Shown here: piece by piece, positions 55,107 to 64,000 of the stretch | How positions within the stretch are numbered: the stretch's first letter is position 1 | How the letters are laid out: every line of letters starts with the position of its first letter | NCBI RefSeq assembly: GCF_014269025.2 | Contig: NZ_CP077094.1 | Location: 2,046,001-2,110,000, forward strand | DNA length: 64,000 nt | Direction of reading: 5' to 3' | Origin: Pseudomonas promysalinigenes | Lineage (GTDB): Bacteria; Pseudomonadota; Gammaproteobacteria; Pseudomonadales; Pseudomonadaceae | Notes under the pieces: generated by a model | What the model saw: only the letters and a program-made list of their open reading frames with translations | What the model was told of the DNA's origin: nothing | Databases searched by the model: none | Position numbers and translations under genes: made by a program

Positions 55107-56306
55107 GTGATGAGAGTGGCGTTGAACCTGTTGCTGATGATCGTGCTGGCAGTGAACCTGAGGCCGATCCTCACCAGTATCGGGCCGTTGCTTGGGCCGA
55201 TGCGTGCCAGTACCGGCTTGGGCTACCAGCAAGCGGCGCTGCTTACTGCGCTGCCAGTGCTGTGCATGGGCCTGGTGCCGTTACTGCAGCCTTGGCTAAG
55301 ACGCTGGGTCAGCGAACATGGCGGAATGCTGGCCGGCCTCAGCGCCATTGCCCTGGCTTGCCTGTGGCGGCTGCAGTTGGACAGTGCCTGGGCACTGGTT
55401 GCCAGCGCGGTACTGGCGGGAATCGGCGTGGCGGTGGTACAGGGCATGATGCCCGGGCTGGTCAATCGCTGGTTCCCCACCCGTTTGGCTGGGTGCATGG
55501 GCCTGTACTCGGCGGCGCTGATGAGTGGCGGAGGTCTGGCAGCGATGCTGGGGCCGCGGGTTAGCGAGCACTTCGGCCATTGGCAGGCCGGGCTTGGTCT
55601 GTGGGTGATTCCAGCGGTGCTGGCGATACTCGCCTGGGCCGTGCTGCGCCCTCGGTCACCCGTGCCGATGCTCAGCAGTGCCCGCAGCGGGCATTGGTTC
55701 AGCTCTCCCAGGGCCTGGTTGCTGGCGCTGTATTTCGGCCTGATCAACGGCGGCTACACCAGCATGGTCGCCTGGCTGCCAGCTTTTCATCTGGAACACG
55801 GCGGTACGGCGCAAGGTGGCGGCGACCTGGTCGGGCTGATGACCCTGTTCCAGGTTTGCGGTGCCTTGGGCTTACCCTTGTTGCTGCGCGGCGTCACCGA
55901 CCGCCGCCCAGGTCTGTGGCTGGCTCTGGGAGTACAGCTTGCAGGTTTTGTTGGGCTACTGCTGGCGCCGACCATGGCCACGGGGCTATGGGTGGCGATG
56001 ATTGGTTTCGGCTTGGGTGCCTGTTTCAGCCTCAGCTTGACCTTGACTCTGGAGCACCTCAAGGCACCCGCCGAGGCCGGTAGCCTCGCGGCGTTCGTGC
56101 AGGGCATCGGGTTCATCATCACTGGGATCGTGCCCTATATTGCCGGTTGGTTACGCGATATGAGCGGCGACTTCCAGGCATCCTGGACGCTGTTGACCGT
56201 CACGGTGCTGGCGATGTTGCTGGTGACCGCGCGTTTCACCCCGCGTGGCTACGCAGCGGCGCTGGCGCGACCTGCGCCGGATGACCGAGTGGCCCAGATC
56301 AACTGA
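55107..56306 (+). CDS. MFS transporter, CynX/NimT type
   Basis: A 399-aa transporter with twelve hydrophobic helices; NLRPILTSIGPLL near the N-terminus and GLVNRWFPTRLAGCMGLYSAAL in helix 4-5 are hallmarks of the CynX/NimT (YycB) group, which handles cyanate, nitroimidazoles and other small solutes. GTG 55107 has GGAG 7 bases upstream, and ATG 55110 follows at once. The last 8 bases overlap the convergent MocR-type gene. Confidence 0.9.
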   Translation: MMRVALNLLLMIVLAVNLRPILTSIGPLLGPMRASTGLGYQQAALLTALPVLCMGLVPLLQPWLRRWVSEHGGMLAGLSAIALACLWRLQLDSAWALVASAVLAGIGVAVVQGMMPGLVNRWFPTRLAGCMGLYSAALMSGGGLAAMLGPRVSEHFGHWQAGLGLWVIPAVLAILAWAVLRPRSPVPMLSSARSGHWFSSPRAWLLALYFGLINGGYTSMVAWLPAFHLEHGGTAQGGGDLVGLMTLFQVCGALGLPLLLRGVTDRRPGLWLALGVQLAGFVGLLLAPTMATGLWVAMIGFGLGACFSLSLTLTLEHLKAPAEAGSLAAFVQGIGFIITGIVPYIAGWLRDMSGDFQASWTLLTVTVLAMLLVTARFTPRGYAAALARPAPDDRVAQIN

Positions 56307-57732
56307 GCATCTGCAGGGTGTCGCGGACCCGATCCAACGCCGGGTCGATGTCCAGCAATTCGATGGCGCCAAACCCCATCAGCAGCCCTGGGCGTACCGG
56401 TGCTTGGCTGAAGAAAGGTGCTAGAGAATACAGGCCAACCTGTACATTGCGGGCCAGTTTGGTCAGCAACCCGATATCTACACCTGGCTGGGCAAGGGCG
56501 CTCAGGTGGAAGCCGGCACTGGCCGGCACCGCGCTCAACCAAGGCGACAAGTCGTCGTCCAGCCGCGCCAGGATTCGTGCCCGGCGGGCGCTGTAGATAT
56601 CGTGGCAGCGGCGAATGTGTTTGTTCAGGTGGCCTTCGGCTATGAAGCGCGCCAGCGCCCACTGCAACAATGTCGGGCTATGCCAGTCACTCAGGTGTTT
56701 GGCCACGCTGGCGGCGCCGAGCACCGCCGGGGGGAGCACCGCGTAACCCAGGCGCAGTTCTGGCAGCAAGGTCTTGGAAAAGGTCCCGACATAGGCCACC
56801 AGCCCGTGCCGGTCCAGCCGCTGCAGGGCATCGGCTGGCGGGCCCTGGTAGCGAAACTCGCAGTCGTAATCATCCTCGATGATCACCGCGCCGAGTTCTG
56901 CGGCCCGCGTCAACAGGGCCTGGCGGCGAGGCTCGCTCATCGGCATGCCGAGCGGAAACTGGTGCGAGGGTGTCACGTAGATCAAGCGGGTGCCATCGGC
57001 AATGTGCGAAACGCACATGCCCTGATCGTCCACGGGTACCGATTGCACCTTCGCGCCCTGCGCCAGGAACAGTTGCCGCGCCGGTGGGTAGCCAGGGTCT
57101 TCCATGGCCACTTGGTAACCTGGCTCGACCAGCACCCGGGCAATCAGGTCCAGGGCCTGCTGTGCGCCATTGCTGACCAAGATGTCTGCCGCACTGCAAT
57201 GTACTCCGCGCGCATAGGCGATATGGTGGGCGATGGCCTCACGCAGTTCGGGCAAACCCTGGGCAGCGAACTGCCGCTCAGGATGGCGCTGGCTGCGGCG
57301 CAGGGCGTAATTCAGGCAGCTACGCCACTGGTCGAAGGGAAACTGCGCTTTGCTTGAAGCGCCACCGACGAAGTCGTAGCGCGACGGCGCCTCCTGCCCA
57401 CGCCCGGCGAGCACCGTGGCCCGTTGCTGCCAGCGTTGCAGCGTCGCCGCCGCCGCAAGTGGCACCGTGCGTACTTCGCCGCTTGGCAGCGGTACGCGAG
57501 GCGTGATGAACGTGCCGCGGCCGACCACACCGCTGAGCAGGTTTTCGTAGGTCAGCCTGGAATAGGCTTCAGCCACGGTTTTGCGCGACACCCCCAGTTG
57601 CGCTGCCAGCAGCCGGGTCGGCGGCAGTTGTGTGCCTGCGGCCAGATGGCCGCTATCGATGCCGGCGCGTAGCTGTTGGTAGAGCTGGTCGGCCAGGCCT
57701 TTGCGGCCGTCCAGGCGGATATGCAATTCCAT
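56299..57732 (-). CDS. MocR/PdxR-like regulator with aminotransferase domain
   Basis: A 477-aa fusion: GntR HTH at about 10-75 (LPPTRLLAAQLGVSRKTVAEAYSRL) and an aminotransferase-like domain with PLP Lys in GTFSKTLLPE. ATG 57732 (MELHIRLDG) is the typical start; a longer frame adds 14 residues. Its target is unclear: it could regulate the convergent transporter or the 112-aa gene just upstream in the same direction. Confidence 0.9.
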   Translation of the reverse strand: MELHIRLDGRKGLADQLYQQLRAGIDSGHLAAGTQLPPTRLLAAQLGVSRKTVAEAYSRLTYENLLSGVVGRGTFITPRVPLPSGEVRTVPLAAAATLQRWQQRATVLAGRGQEAPSRYDFVGGASSKAQFPFDQWRSCLNYALRRSQRHPERQFAAQGLPELREAIAHHIAYARGVHCSAADILVSNGAQQALDLIARVLVEPGYQVAMEDPGYPPARQLFLAQGAKVQSVPVDDQGMCVSHIADGTRLIYVTPSHQFPLGMPMSEPRRQALLTRAAELGAVIIEDDYDCEFRYQGPPADALQRLDRHGLVAYVGTFSKTLLPELRLGYAVLPPAVLGAASVAKHLSDWHSPTLLQWALARFIAEGHLNKHIRRCHDIYSARRARILARLDDDLSPWLSAVPASAGFHLSALAQPGVDIGLLTKLARNVQVGLYSLAPFFSQAPVRPGLLMGFGAIELLDIDPALDRVRDTLQMLS

Positions 57733-57770
57733 GATCGGTTTCCAAGCGCAAGAGCGCTCAGAATAGCGGA

Positions 57771-58109
57771 TCACAAGCGTGTGGTGCTTACCGTGATGTA
57801 CCCTTTGGCGCCCAGCGCGATGCGTATCACCGTCTCATCTGCCAGGGCCTTGCGTTTTTGCTTGATGCACACTCCTTTGACCCCAACAGCGCGCATCTGG
57901 AAGCTGACGGCCCGCCCGCAGGGGTCGAAGAAGATCTCGCTGGCCAGTAGTTCGATGCGTTCGACCAATTGCCGAGTGCGCTCGTCGGTGGCGCAGAAAA
58001 ACAGCACGCCTGAGAGGTGAGGGTCTTCGTCGGGGTTGCTGATGTCGTGAGCCAGCAATTCGCGCAGGGCACTGCGCAGTTCGGCGGTGGTGCGGGTGTC
58101 TGGGTGCAT
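57771..58109 (-). CDS. Hypothetical protein, 112 aa
   Basis: A soluble 112-aa protein with an excellent AGGAGG ribosome-binding site before ATG 58109. It has a helical N-terminal third (TTAELRSALRELLAHDI), two Cys in the middle and a basic segment (CIKQKRKA). It sits 38 bases before the MocR-type gene in the same direction, so they may share a transcript. No family recognised. Confidence 0.78.
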   Translation of the reverse strand: MHPDTRTTAELRSALRELLAHDISNPDEDPHLSGVLFFCATDERTRQLVERIELLASEIFFDPCGRAVSFQMRAVGVKGVCIKQKRKALADETVIRIALGAKGYITVSTTRL

Positions 58110-58272
58110 GCGCAGCCTCCTCGGGTTCGATGGCTGAAGCATGTTTTTGCTGGCTCACAGCCGCAAGTAAGGCACATCCGCATCTTCTGTAGGAAAGTTC
58201 TGAGGGCGATGGGCGTTGGAGGAGGACCGAGCGATCCAGCCTGCGCGGTGCCTGCGGACGATCACCGCCTGG

Positions 58273-59508
58273 CTAAGCGGGATCGATGTCCGGTTGCAGG
58301 GCAGCCTCGACGACTTCTATCCAGTGCTGGACCGGCGTGCGCGCGGCCGCGTCCAGGTGGGTCTGGCAACCGATGTTGGCGGTGACGATGACCTGGGGTC
58401 TGCCGCTTTCCAACGCATTGAGCCGGTTGTCGCGAAGTTGTCGCGACAGCTCAGGCTGGGTCAGCGAGTAGGTACCGGCCGAGCCACAGCACAAGTGCCC
58501 ATCGGCTACGGGAGTGAGCGTGAAGCCCAAGCGTGACAGCAGGCTTTCTACTTGGCCGCCAAGCTTGAGGGCATGCTGCAGGGTGCATGGGCAGTGAAAG
58601 GCCACGCGCTGCTCGGGGCACAGGCCGAGCCTTTCGAGCGGCTCGTTGCCAAGCACTTCGACCAGGTCCCGGGACAGTGCGCTGACCCGTGCAGCCTTGG
58701 CCGCGTAGTGCGGGTCTTGTTTGAGCAGGTGGCCATAATCGCGCACGAACGCACCGCAGCCGCTGGCAGTTTGCACGATGGCCTCAGCCCCGGCCTCGAC
58801 TGCCGGCCACCACGCATCGATGTTGCGCCGAGCGCGTTGCAGGCCTTGTTGGTGGGCATCAAGGTGGTAGTCCACGGCGCCGCAGCAACCGGCTTGGTAG
58901 GCTGGCTCCACGCTGATGCCCAAGCGATCCAGCAGCCGCGCGGTGGCGGCATTGGTGTTGGGTGAGAAGGCCGCCTGTACGCAGCCTTCGAGCAACAGCA
59001 CTCGCCGGGCGTGACGGGGCGCTGGCCGTTTGCCGGCAGGTGCTACCCGAGCTGGCAGCTTGCACCTGAGGCTGGCCGGCAGCAGCGGCCGCAAGGCTTG
59101 GCCAGTGCGGGTCAGCGTTTTGAACAGCGCAGGATGCGGCACGACTGCGCGCAGGCCCAAGCGCAGCAGGCGCTGACCGAGCGTGCGCGGCACTTTTTGC
59201 GTCAGCACGGCGCGGCCGATATCCAGCAAGTGGTGATACTGCACCCCTGATGGGCAGGTGGTTTCACAGCTGCGACAGCTCAGGCAGCGGTCCAGATGCA
59301 GTTGGGTACTGGCGGTGGCTGGTTCACCCTCCAGTACTTGTTTGATCAGATAGATACGCCCCCGCGGGCCATCGAGCTCGTCGCCGAGCAGTTGATAGGT
59401 CGGGCAGGTGGCCGTGCAGAAGCCGCAGTGTACGCACGAGCGCAGAATGCTTTCGGCCTCGTCGCCACGGGCCAGCTGCTTGGCGCTATCGCTCAGGTGG
59501 GTTTGCAT
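58273..59508 (-). CDS. glcF: Glycolate oxidase iron-sulfur subunit
   Basis: A 411-aa protein with two 4Fe-4S clusters, CVHCGFCTATCP and CLSCRSCETTCP, in the first 110 residues, and two CCG-type domains after them (GCCGAVDYH and CCGSAGTY). It passes electrons from glycolate oxidation toward the respiratory chain. ATG 59508 lies 10 bases after the glcE stop; an upstream extension has no start signal. Confidence 0.94.
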   Translation of the reverse strand: MQTHLSDSAKQLARGDEAESILRSCVHCGFCTATCPTYQLLGDELDGPRGRIYLIKQVLEGEPATASTQLHLDRCLSCRSCETTCPSGVQYHHLLDIGRAVLTQKVPRTLGQRLLRLGLRAVVPHPALFKTLTRTGQALRPLLPASLRCKLPARVAPAGKRPAPRHARRVLLLEGCVQAAFSPNTNAATARLLDRLGISVEPAYQAGCCGAVDYHLDAHQQGLQRARRNIDAWWPAVEAGAEAIVQTASGCGAFVRDYGHLLKQDPHYAAKAARVSALSRDLVEVLGNEPLERLGLCPEQRVAFHCPCTLQHALKLGGQVESLLSRLGFTLTPVADGHLCCGSAGTYSLTQPELSRQLRDNRLNALESGRPQVIVTANIGCQTHLDAAARTPVQHWIEVVEAALQPDIDPA

Positions 59509-59518
59509 GGGTGGGTGC

Positions 59519-60571
59519 TCACAAATCGGGGTACAAACGGCCAGGGTTGAATACACCCTGGGGGTCGAGTTGCTGCTTGAGGGCGCGGTGGTAGCGCATC
59601 AGTGCTGCGGGCAGCGGTGCCGTGCTGTCATCACCTGGGAAATAGCCGGTGGCGTGACCACCGACCGTGGCGAGCTGCTTACGAATCAGCTCGGCCGGCG
59701 CGCTAGACTTGAGCCAGCGTTGTGCGCCGCCCCAGTCGATCAGTTGCGGCCCTGGCAGGTCGACTTCTGCGGTGGCGCTCGGCAGCGACAGCCGCCATAG
59801 GGGGGCGGGGTCATCAAAGAATGCCAGGCGCTGCTCCCGCAGATCGCTCCAGAACAGGCTATCGAGCAGCTCGCCACCCAGGCGCCGATAGGCCGACTGC
59901 ACTGAACCTTCACCACCCTCCAGGCGTAGGTACAAGGTTTCGCCTTCATGGCAGGCGGCGCTGATCGGCAATGGTTGCTGGCCCCACTTGGCCAGCTCGG
60001 CCAGCGCCTGATGGCGACTCATCGGCATGCGCAGGCTCAAGCATTGGCGCGGGCGCGGCAGCACTTTCAACGATACCTCCGTGACCAGCCCCAAGCAGCC
60101 GAAGCTGCCAGCCAGCAAGCGTGACACGTCATAGCCTGCTACGTTTTTCATCACCTCGCCGCCAAAGCGCAGGAGTTTGCCGTGGCCGGTGATCACCCGT
60201 GTCCCAAGTACGTAGTCTCTTACCGCTCCTGCCCAAGGGCGGCGCGGGCCGGACAACCCGGCCGCGACCATGCCGCCAAGGGTCGCCTCATCGCTCAGGT
60301 GGGGTGGCTCGCACGGCAGCATCTGCCCAGCCTCGTGCAGCGCTGCTTCGATTTCCACCAGCGGGGTGCCGGCTCGGGCGGTGAGCACCAATTCGGTCGG
60401 GTCGTAACTGACCAGGCCGCGGTGGCAGCGAGTATCGAGCACCTCGCCCTCCACCCTACGGCCAAGCATGGCTTTACTGTTGCCTCCCTGGATGCGCAGC
60501 GCCGTGCCGTGCTTGAGGGCCTGATTGACCTGATCCAGCCAGTCCTGGCTGACATCGCAGTCCATGCTCAT
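59519..60571 (-). CDS. glcE: Glycolate oxidase FAD-binding subunit
   Basis: A 350-aa subunit with a PCMH-type FAD domain: TALRIQGGNSKAMLG, EPPHLSDEATLGGMVAAGLSG and VMKNVAGYDVSRLLAGSFG are characteristic of GlcE. It shares one base with the glcD stop, so it is translationally coupled. It forms the oxidase with GlcD and GlcF. Confidence 0.94.
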   Translation of the reverse strand: MSMDCDVSQDWLDQVNQALKHGTALRIQGGNSKAMLGRRVEGEVLDTRCHRGLVSYDPTELVLTARAGTPLVEIEAALHEAGQMLPCEPPHLSDEATLGGMVAAGLSGPRRPWAGAVRDYVLGTRVITGHGKLLRFGGEVMKNVAGYDVSRLLAGSFGCLGLVTEVSLKVLPRPRQCLSLRMPMSRHQALAELAKWGQQPLPISAACHEGETLYLRLEGGEGSVQSAYRRLGGELLDSLFWSDLREQRLAFFDDPAPLWRLSLPSATAEVDLPGPQLIDWGGAQRWLKSSAPAELIRKQLATVGGHATGYFPGDDSTAPLPAALMRYHRALKQQLDPQGVFNPGRLYPDL

Positions 60572-62070
60572 CAGAAACGCTCCAGATCGGGGAAGGGCAA
60601 TTGCCCGTGGTGCACATGCAAAGCGCCGAATTCAGCGCAGCGCTGCAACGTGGGGATGTTTTTGCCTGGATTGAGCAGCCCTTGTGGGTCGAAAGCCGCC
60701 TTCACGGCGTGAAACAGGGTGATCTCGTCGCTGTTGAACTGCGCGCACATCTGGTTGATCTTCTCGCGACCGACCCCATGCTCACCGGTGATGCTGCCGC
60801 CTACTGCCACGCACAGCTCCAGGATGCGCCCGCCGATTGCCTCGGCGCGCTCCAGTTCCCCCGGCTGATTGGCATCGAACAGGATCAACGGATGCATGTT
60901 GCCGTCGCCGGCATGGAACACGTTGGCCACACGCAAGCCGTAGGTTTCGCTAAGTTCACTGATGCCTTTGAGTACTCGCGGCAGTTCCCGGCGCGGGATG
61001 GTGCCGTCCATGCAGTAGTAATCCGGCGCAAGCCGTCCCACCGCTGGGAAAGCATTCTTGCGACCGGCCCAGAAGCGCACACGTTCCGCTTCGTCGCAGG
61101 CCAGGCGTACATCCCGGGCGCCGGCTTGCTTGAGTACCTCGCCCACGCGCTCGCAGTCCTCCTGCACGTCGGCTTCCACGCCGTCGAGTTCGCACAACAG
61201 AATGGCGGCTGCCTCCACGGGGTAACCGGCATGGATGAATGCTTCGGCCGCGCGGATCGCCAGGTTGTCCATCATCTCCAGGCCCCCGGGGATGATGCCG
61301 GCAGCAATGATTTGAGCCACCGCGCGGCCCGCATCCTCGACGCAGTCGAAGCTGGCAAGCAGCACCCGAGCCATCTGAGGCCTGGGCAGTAGCTTGACGG
61401 TGACTTCGGTGACGATGCCGAGCATGCCCTCGGAGCCGGTGAACAGTGCCAGTAAATCGAAACCCGGGCTGTCCAGGGCGTCACTGCCTAGCGTCAGGCG
61501 TTCGCCTTCGATGGTGAGCACCTCGACCTTGAGCAGATTGTGCACGGTCAAGCCGTATTTCAAGCAGTGCACACCGCCTGCATTCTCCGCGACGTTACCG
61601 CCGATCGAGCAAGCGATCTGCGACGACGGATCGGGTGCGTAGTACAGGCCATGGGGCGCAGCGGCTTGCGAGATGGCGAGGTTGCGTATCCCGGGCTGCA
61701 CACGGGCGAAGCGGCCTTCTGGGTTGACTTCAAGGATGCGGTTCAACCGTGCCATCACCAGCAGAATCCCTTGAGCCAGCGGCAGTGCACCGCCTGATAG
61801 ACCGGTGCCGGCGCCGCGTGCCACCACCGGCACGCCACGCTGATGACAAAGCTTGAGCAAGACCTGCACCTGTTCGAACCGCTCGGGCAGCACCACCAGA
61901 AGCGGCACGGTTCGGTAAGCCGAAAGGCCATCACATTCGTAGGGTTTGAGGTCTTCAGTGCGGTGCAGGATGTGCAGGTCGGGCAAGGCATCACGCAAAG
62001 CTTGCAGCAACGCGTGCTGATCAACGTTGGGCAACGCTCCATCGACACGCGGGTCGTAGAGGATGTTCAT
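60571..62070 (-). CDS. glcD: Glycolate oxidase catalytic subunit
   Basis: A 499-aa FAD enzyme that oxidises glycolate and D-lactate to glyoxylate and pyruvate. VARGAGTGLSGGALPL and CSIGGNVAENAGGVHCLKYG bind FAD; GDGNMHP and GEHGVGREK in the C-terminal half are the catalytic and substrate motifs. It is first in glcDEF. The GntR activator GlcC and the usual glcG are not found beside it in this window. Confidence 0.95.
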   Translation of the reverse strand: MNILYDPRVDGALPNVDQHALLQALRDALPDLHILHRTEDLKPYECDGLSAYRTVPLLVVLPERFEQVQVLLKLCHQRGVPVVARGAGTGLSGGALPLAQGILLVMARLNRILEVNPEGRFARVQPGIRNLAISQAAAPHGLYYAPDPSSQIACSIGGNVAENAGGVHCLKYGLTVHNLLKVEVLTIEGERLTLGSDALDSPGFDLLALFTGSEGMLGIVTEVTVKLLPRPQMARVLLASFDCVEDAGRAVAQIIAAGIIPGGLEMMDNLAIRAAEAFIHAGYPVEAAAILLCELDGVEADVQEDCERVGEVLKQAGARDVRLACDEAERVRFWAGRKNAFPAVGRLAPDYYCMDGTIPRRELPRVLKGISELSETYGLRVANVFHAGDGNMHPLILFDANQPGELERAEAIGGRILELCVAVGGSITGEHGVGREKINQMCAQFNSDEITLFHAVKAAFDPQGLLNPGKNIPTLQRCAEFGALHVHHGQLPFPDLERF

Positions 62071-62271
62071 GGGCTGCACTCGATGGCTTTTGTTTTTATT
62101 GGCAAGCCGACCAGTCCCTGCCAAGGTTGCGCGCTGCAGGGCAGAGCGGGGCGAACGACTGAGTATAGAAGACCGGTTTGAATTAGCGCAGGCGCTGCAG
62201 GGAAGGCTCGACACCTTGGGTGCCTATCGTTTGGCAACCAAGATGTCGAGGGTCAGGGGTTGGGATGAATA

Positions 62272-62589
62272 TCAATGATGGGCCAGGGGGTCATCCTGGG
62301 AAAGAATGGCTTTGGCCAACTCTTCATCACTGGCTTGCAAGCCAGGGTTGTCCTTACGCACCTGCTCCAGCGCGGACTCGACATAGGCGCCACGGATGCT
62401 ACCACCGCTGGCCACGAACGCAGAAAGCTCGTCGCGTGCAGGGATGATGCGTTTATCGTCTTTGAAGGTGGAATACAGCGATGCGGAAACACCTGCCGAA
62501 GTTGCCACGTCGCCCGCATCAACGCGGGCCAGGGCAGCACCGGCAGGCAACAGAAGCAGCAGCGCAGGGGCAATGAGTAGGTGGCGCAT
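62272..62589 (-). CDS. DUF2388 exported protein
   Basis: A 105-aa protein with a signal peptide (1-19, ALA-RV) and the DUF2388 core TSAGVSASLYSTFKDDKRII and ASGGSIRGAYVESAL. The family is small, periplasmic and found mainly in Pseudomonas; its function is unknown. GGAG precedes ATG 62589. It stands alone upstream of glcD in the same direction (201 bp before it). Confidence 0.88.
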   Translation of the reverse strand: MRHLLIAPALLLLLPAGAALARVDAGDVATSAGVSASLYSTFKDDKRIIPARDELSAFVASGGSIRGAYVESALEQVRKDNPGLQASDEELAKAILSQDDPLAHH

Positions 62590-62689
62590 GTCGAGTTCTC
62601 CAGTAGCAGCAAGCATTAGGGAAGAAACCACTCTTCCATAGGATAGCGCCGCACTGGCGGGAGTTCCCTATGCCGGACCCCGGTTGTCG

Positions 62690-63288
62690 TTACACCTTGC
62701 CGCTCAGCAAACGTTGCAGGGACTGATCGAAATCGCGCAGGGCGTCGGCTTTTGCCGCTGCTTCGTTTTCCAGTAGCCGTGCCGTGCTGTCGACATTTTT
62801 GCGTGCTCGCCCTTCGGCGCGGCCGATGTAGCTGAGTTGGCTGTCGAAAAAGCGCGCCACCACACGGCTCTCGACGTCGGCTGTGGCCAGGCGGCTTTCG
62901 CTGTCCAGCAGCACGATCACATCCGGCTGGTCGGCCAGCAGGCTGTCGAGGTCTTCATAGAACCTAACCTCGGCGAACTGTTGCGCCAGCGAATGCGCTA
63001 GCCAGTCGTAGGCTTGGCTACCCCCGCGCAGGGTGGCCACTGCAATACTGCGCGGCGGCGCTGCAGTCTGCGCCTGCCCTCGGTGCTGTTGCAGATAGCC
63101 AAGGGTAGTTTGCGTGTCGCGCCCCAACAGCACGGCCACATGTTGCCCCGGCGCCAGGGCGAGGCTGGAAAGGGCGGTGGCTGAATAGAAATGCCCTTCA
63201 GGCTCGGCGCCCGAAGGCTGGCCGAGGTGGTGCACCCCGCCAGGGCAGCGAACAAAGCGAGCAAGGCAGCGAGCATGCCGGTTTTCAT
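62690..63288 (-). pseudogene. Lipoprotein gene with apparent single-base frameshift
   Basis: From ATG 63288 the frame gives a clean lipoprotein signal (MKTGMLAALLALFAALAGC, lipobox LAGC, Cys19) and then about 18 sensible residues. Near 63180 it turns into Pro/Trp-rich nonsense. The true body (SLALAPGQHVAVLLGRD onward, ending at 62690) is in another frame. Adding one C in the CC pair at 63179-63180 would join them as ISIQPTALSSL. The body alone could start at GTG 63235 but would lose the signal. It is either a broken gene or a sequencing error. The body has an Asp-rich central part and a helical C-terminus; no family recognised. Confidence 0.7.
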
Positions 63289-63389
63289 GGGTAGCGTCTC
63301 ATCGATCCGTGGATGCCGCCATCTTGCGCCGGTCGTCCCAGCAGCGGAACTCGATGGCATTCATGGTGGCTATCGACAAGGTCGATGGA

Positions 63390-64000
63390 TCAGCTTGGGC
63401 TGGCCATATATTGCAGGATGCGCTCGCGCAGCCAGCGCTCGGCAGGGTCGTTGTCTTGGGCACCACTCCACACCATCGACAACTCGGCTTCGGAGATCTC
63501 GAACGGGGCGGGGTCGGCTCGCAGATTGCCATCGTCGGCCAGTGCGCAGGCGGCGTAGTCGGGCACGGTGGCGATCATTTCGGTATTGCGCAGCAGGGCG
63601 CGCAGGCTGCCGAACTGCGGCACAGCCAGCACTACCTTGCGGCAGCGGCCTATCCGCGCCAAATCCAGGTCGATGTTGCCACTCATGTCACCGGAGAACG
63701 ACACCATCACATGGGGGCGGGCGCAGTACTCGTCGAGCGTCAATGGGCCGGGGCGGTCGTCAGCACGCAGTACTCTCACGCCGATATCGCGCAATTTGCG
63801 CCGTTTGGCAGTGGCCGGCAGATCGGTGGTGTAGCTGATGCCCACCGAAATCTCGCCGCTGGCCAACAGGCCTGGCATCAACAGAAAGTTGGCGCGGCGC
63901 ACTACCACACTGATGTCCGGCGCCTCTTCGCGCAAGGCTTGCAGCAGGGCGGGGAACAGGCCGAACTCGGCGTCATCCGACAGGCCCAGACGGAACTGAT
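63390..64000 (-). CDS. LysR family regulator, N-terminus beyond right edge
   Basis: The visible 202 codons are the effector domain of a LysR protein: FRLGLSDDAEFGLFPALLQALREEAPDIS at the edge, SVGISYTTDLP, and the C-terminal SMVWSGAQDNDPAERWLRE segment typical of NodD/PcpR-like regulators (split by a few residues). The HTH part lies outside the window. The stop is at 63390. Its target is unknown. Confidence 0.88.
   Translation of the reverse strand, partial: QFRLGLSDDAEFGLFPALLQALREEAPDISVVVRRANFLLMPGLLASGEISVGISYTTDLPATAKRRKLRDIGVRVLRADDRPGPLTLDEYCARPHVMVSFSGDMSGNIDLDLARIGRCRKVVLAVPQFGSLRALLRNTEMIATVPDYAACALADDGNLRADPAPFEISEAELSMVWSGAQDNDPAERWLRERILQYMASPS

Overview
The window is a continuous, gene-dense, high-GC chromosomal segment from a fluorescent Pseudomonas. 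The best fit is the P. putida group, judging by the pyoverdine genes (pvdA, mbtH, fpv operon), an MvaT/Tur-type H-NS protein, a KatB-like catalase, glcDEF and general gene content. I see no rRNA, tRNA, CRISPR array, prophage or insertion sequence. The species call is inference from gene content, not from a database search.

Layout. 1-13.2 kb: a ribB paralogue cut by the left edge, a DUF1330 protein, an exported esterase with a divergent LysR regulator, then a leftward one-carbon operon purU-folD-soxBDAG (N-methyl amine oxidation with formate release). Next is a rightward group of mbtH, a type II thioesterase, an isochorismatase-like hydrolase and a DUF1615 lipoprotein, preceded by a PvdS-type promoter. 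13.3-21 kb: the eight-gene fpvGHJKCDEF operon (iron release from ferri-pyoverdine and iron uptake) under a Fur-like site, and pvdA with a perfect PvdS box. 21-27 kb: housekeeping and small genes, namely a FlxA-like protein behind a near-consensus FliA promoter, pbpG, a 60-aa peptide, a Pro/Tyr-rich exported protein, an aroE paralogue, gloA, a turB-like H-NS protein and cobF.

27-34 kb is the most unusual part. It holds a CHASE3-GAF hybrid kinase with three receivers, a CheR, a receiver-less CheB, a receiver-kinase and a single-domain response regulator, all rightward with overlapping starts and stops. A second orphan receiver lies just outside on the other strand. No chemoreceptor, CheA or CheW is present. 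This looks like a methylation-linked phosphorelay that is not ordinary chemotaxis.

34-41 kb: bktB-hbd-tetR (short-chain acyl-CoA metabolism) with a divergent AraC regulator, a periplasmic KatB-type catalase, a reduced WYL-family regulator and a LysR regulator. 41.5-48.5 kb: an apparent nitrogen/polyamine catabolic block of an MHS transporter, an M20 amidohydrolase, an acetylpolyamine deacetylase, a MocR regulator and a GABA permease. 48.4-54.4 kb: tam, then a FecI-FecR-TonB receptor cell-surface signalling set with a Fur-like site and a strong hairpin between regulator and receptor, then an unknown two-TM protein. 54.4-64 kb: an AhpD-like protein, a CynX/NimT-type MFS transporter, a PdxR/MocR-like regulator with an unknown partner, glcDEF, a DUF2388 protein, a lipoprotein gene that appears frameshifted, and a LysR gene cut by the right edge.

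Three themes recur. One is iron: PvdS, Fur and FecI control with pyoverdine maturation, import and iron release. The second is small-carbon and nitrogen catabolism (sarcosine-type amines, acetylated polyamines and GABA, glycolate, 3-hydroxyacyl-CoA). The third is unusual translation starts inside tightly packed operons (CTG at 12162, TTG at 31143 and 53687, GTG at 10837, 22469 and 25785).
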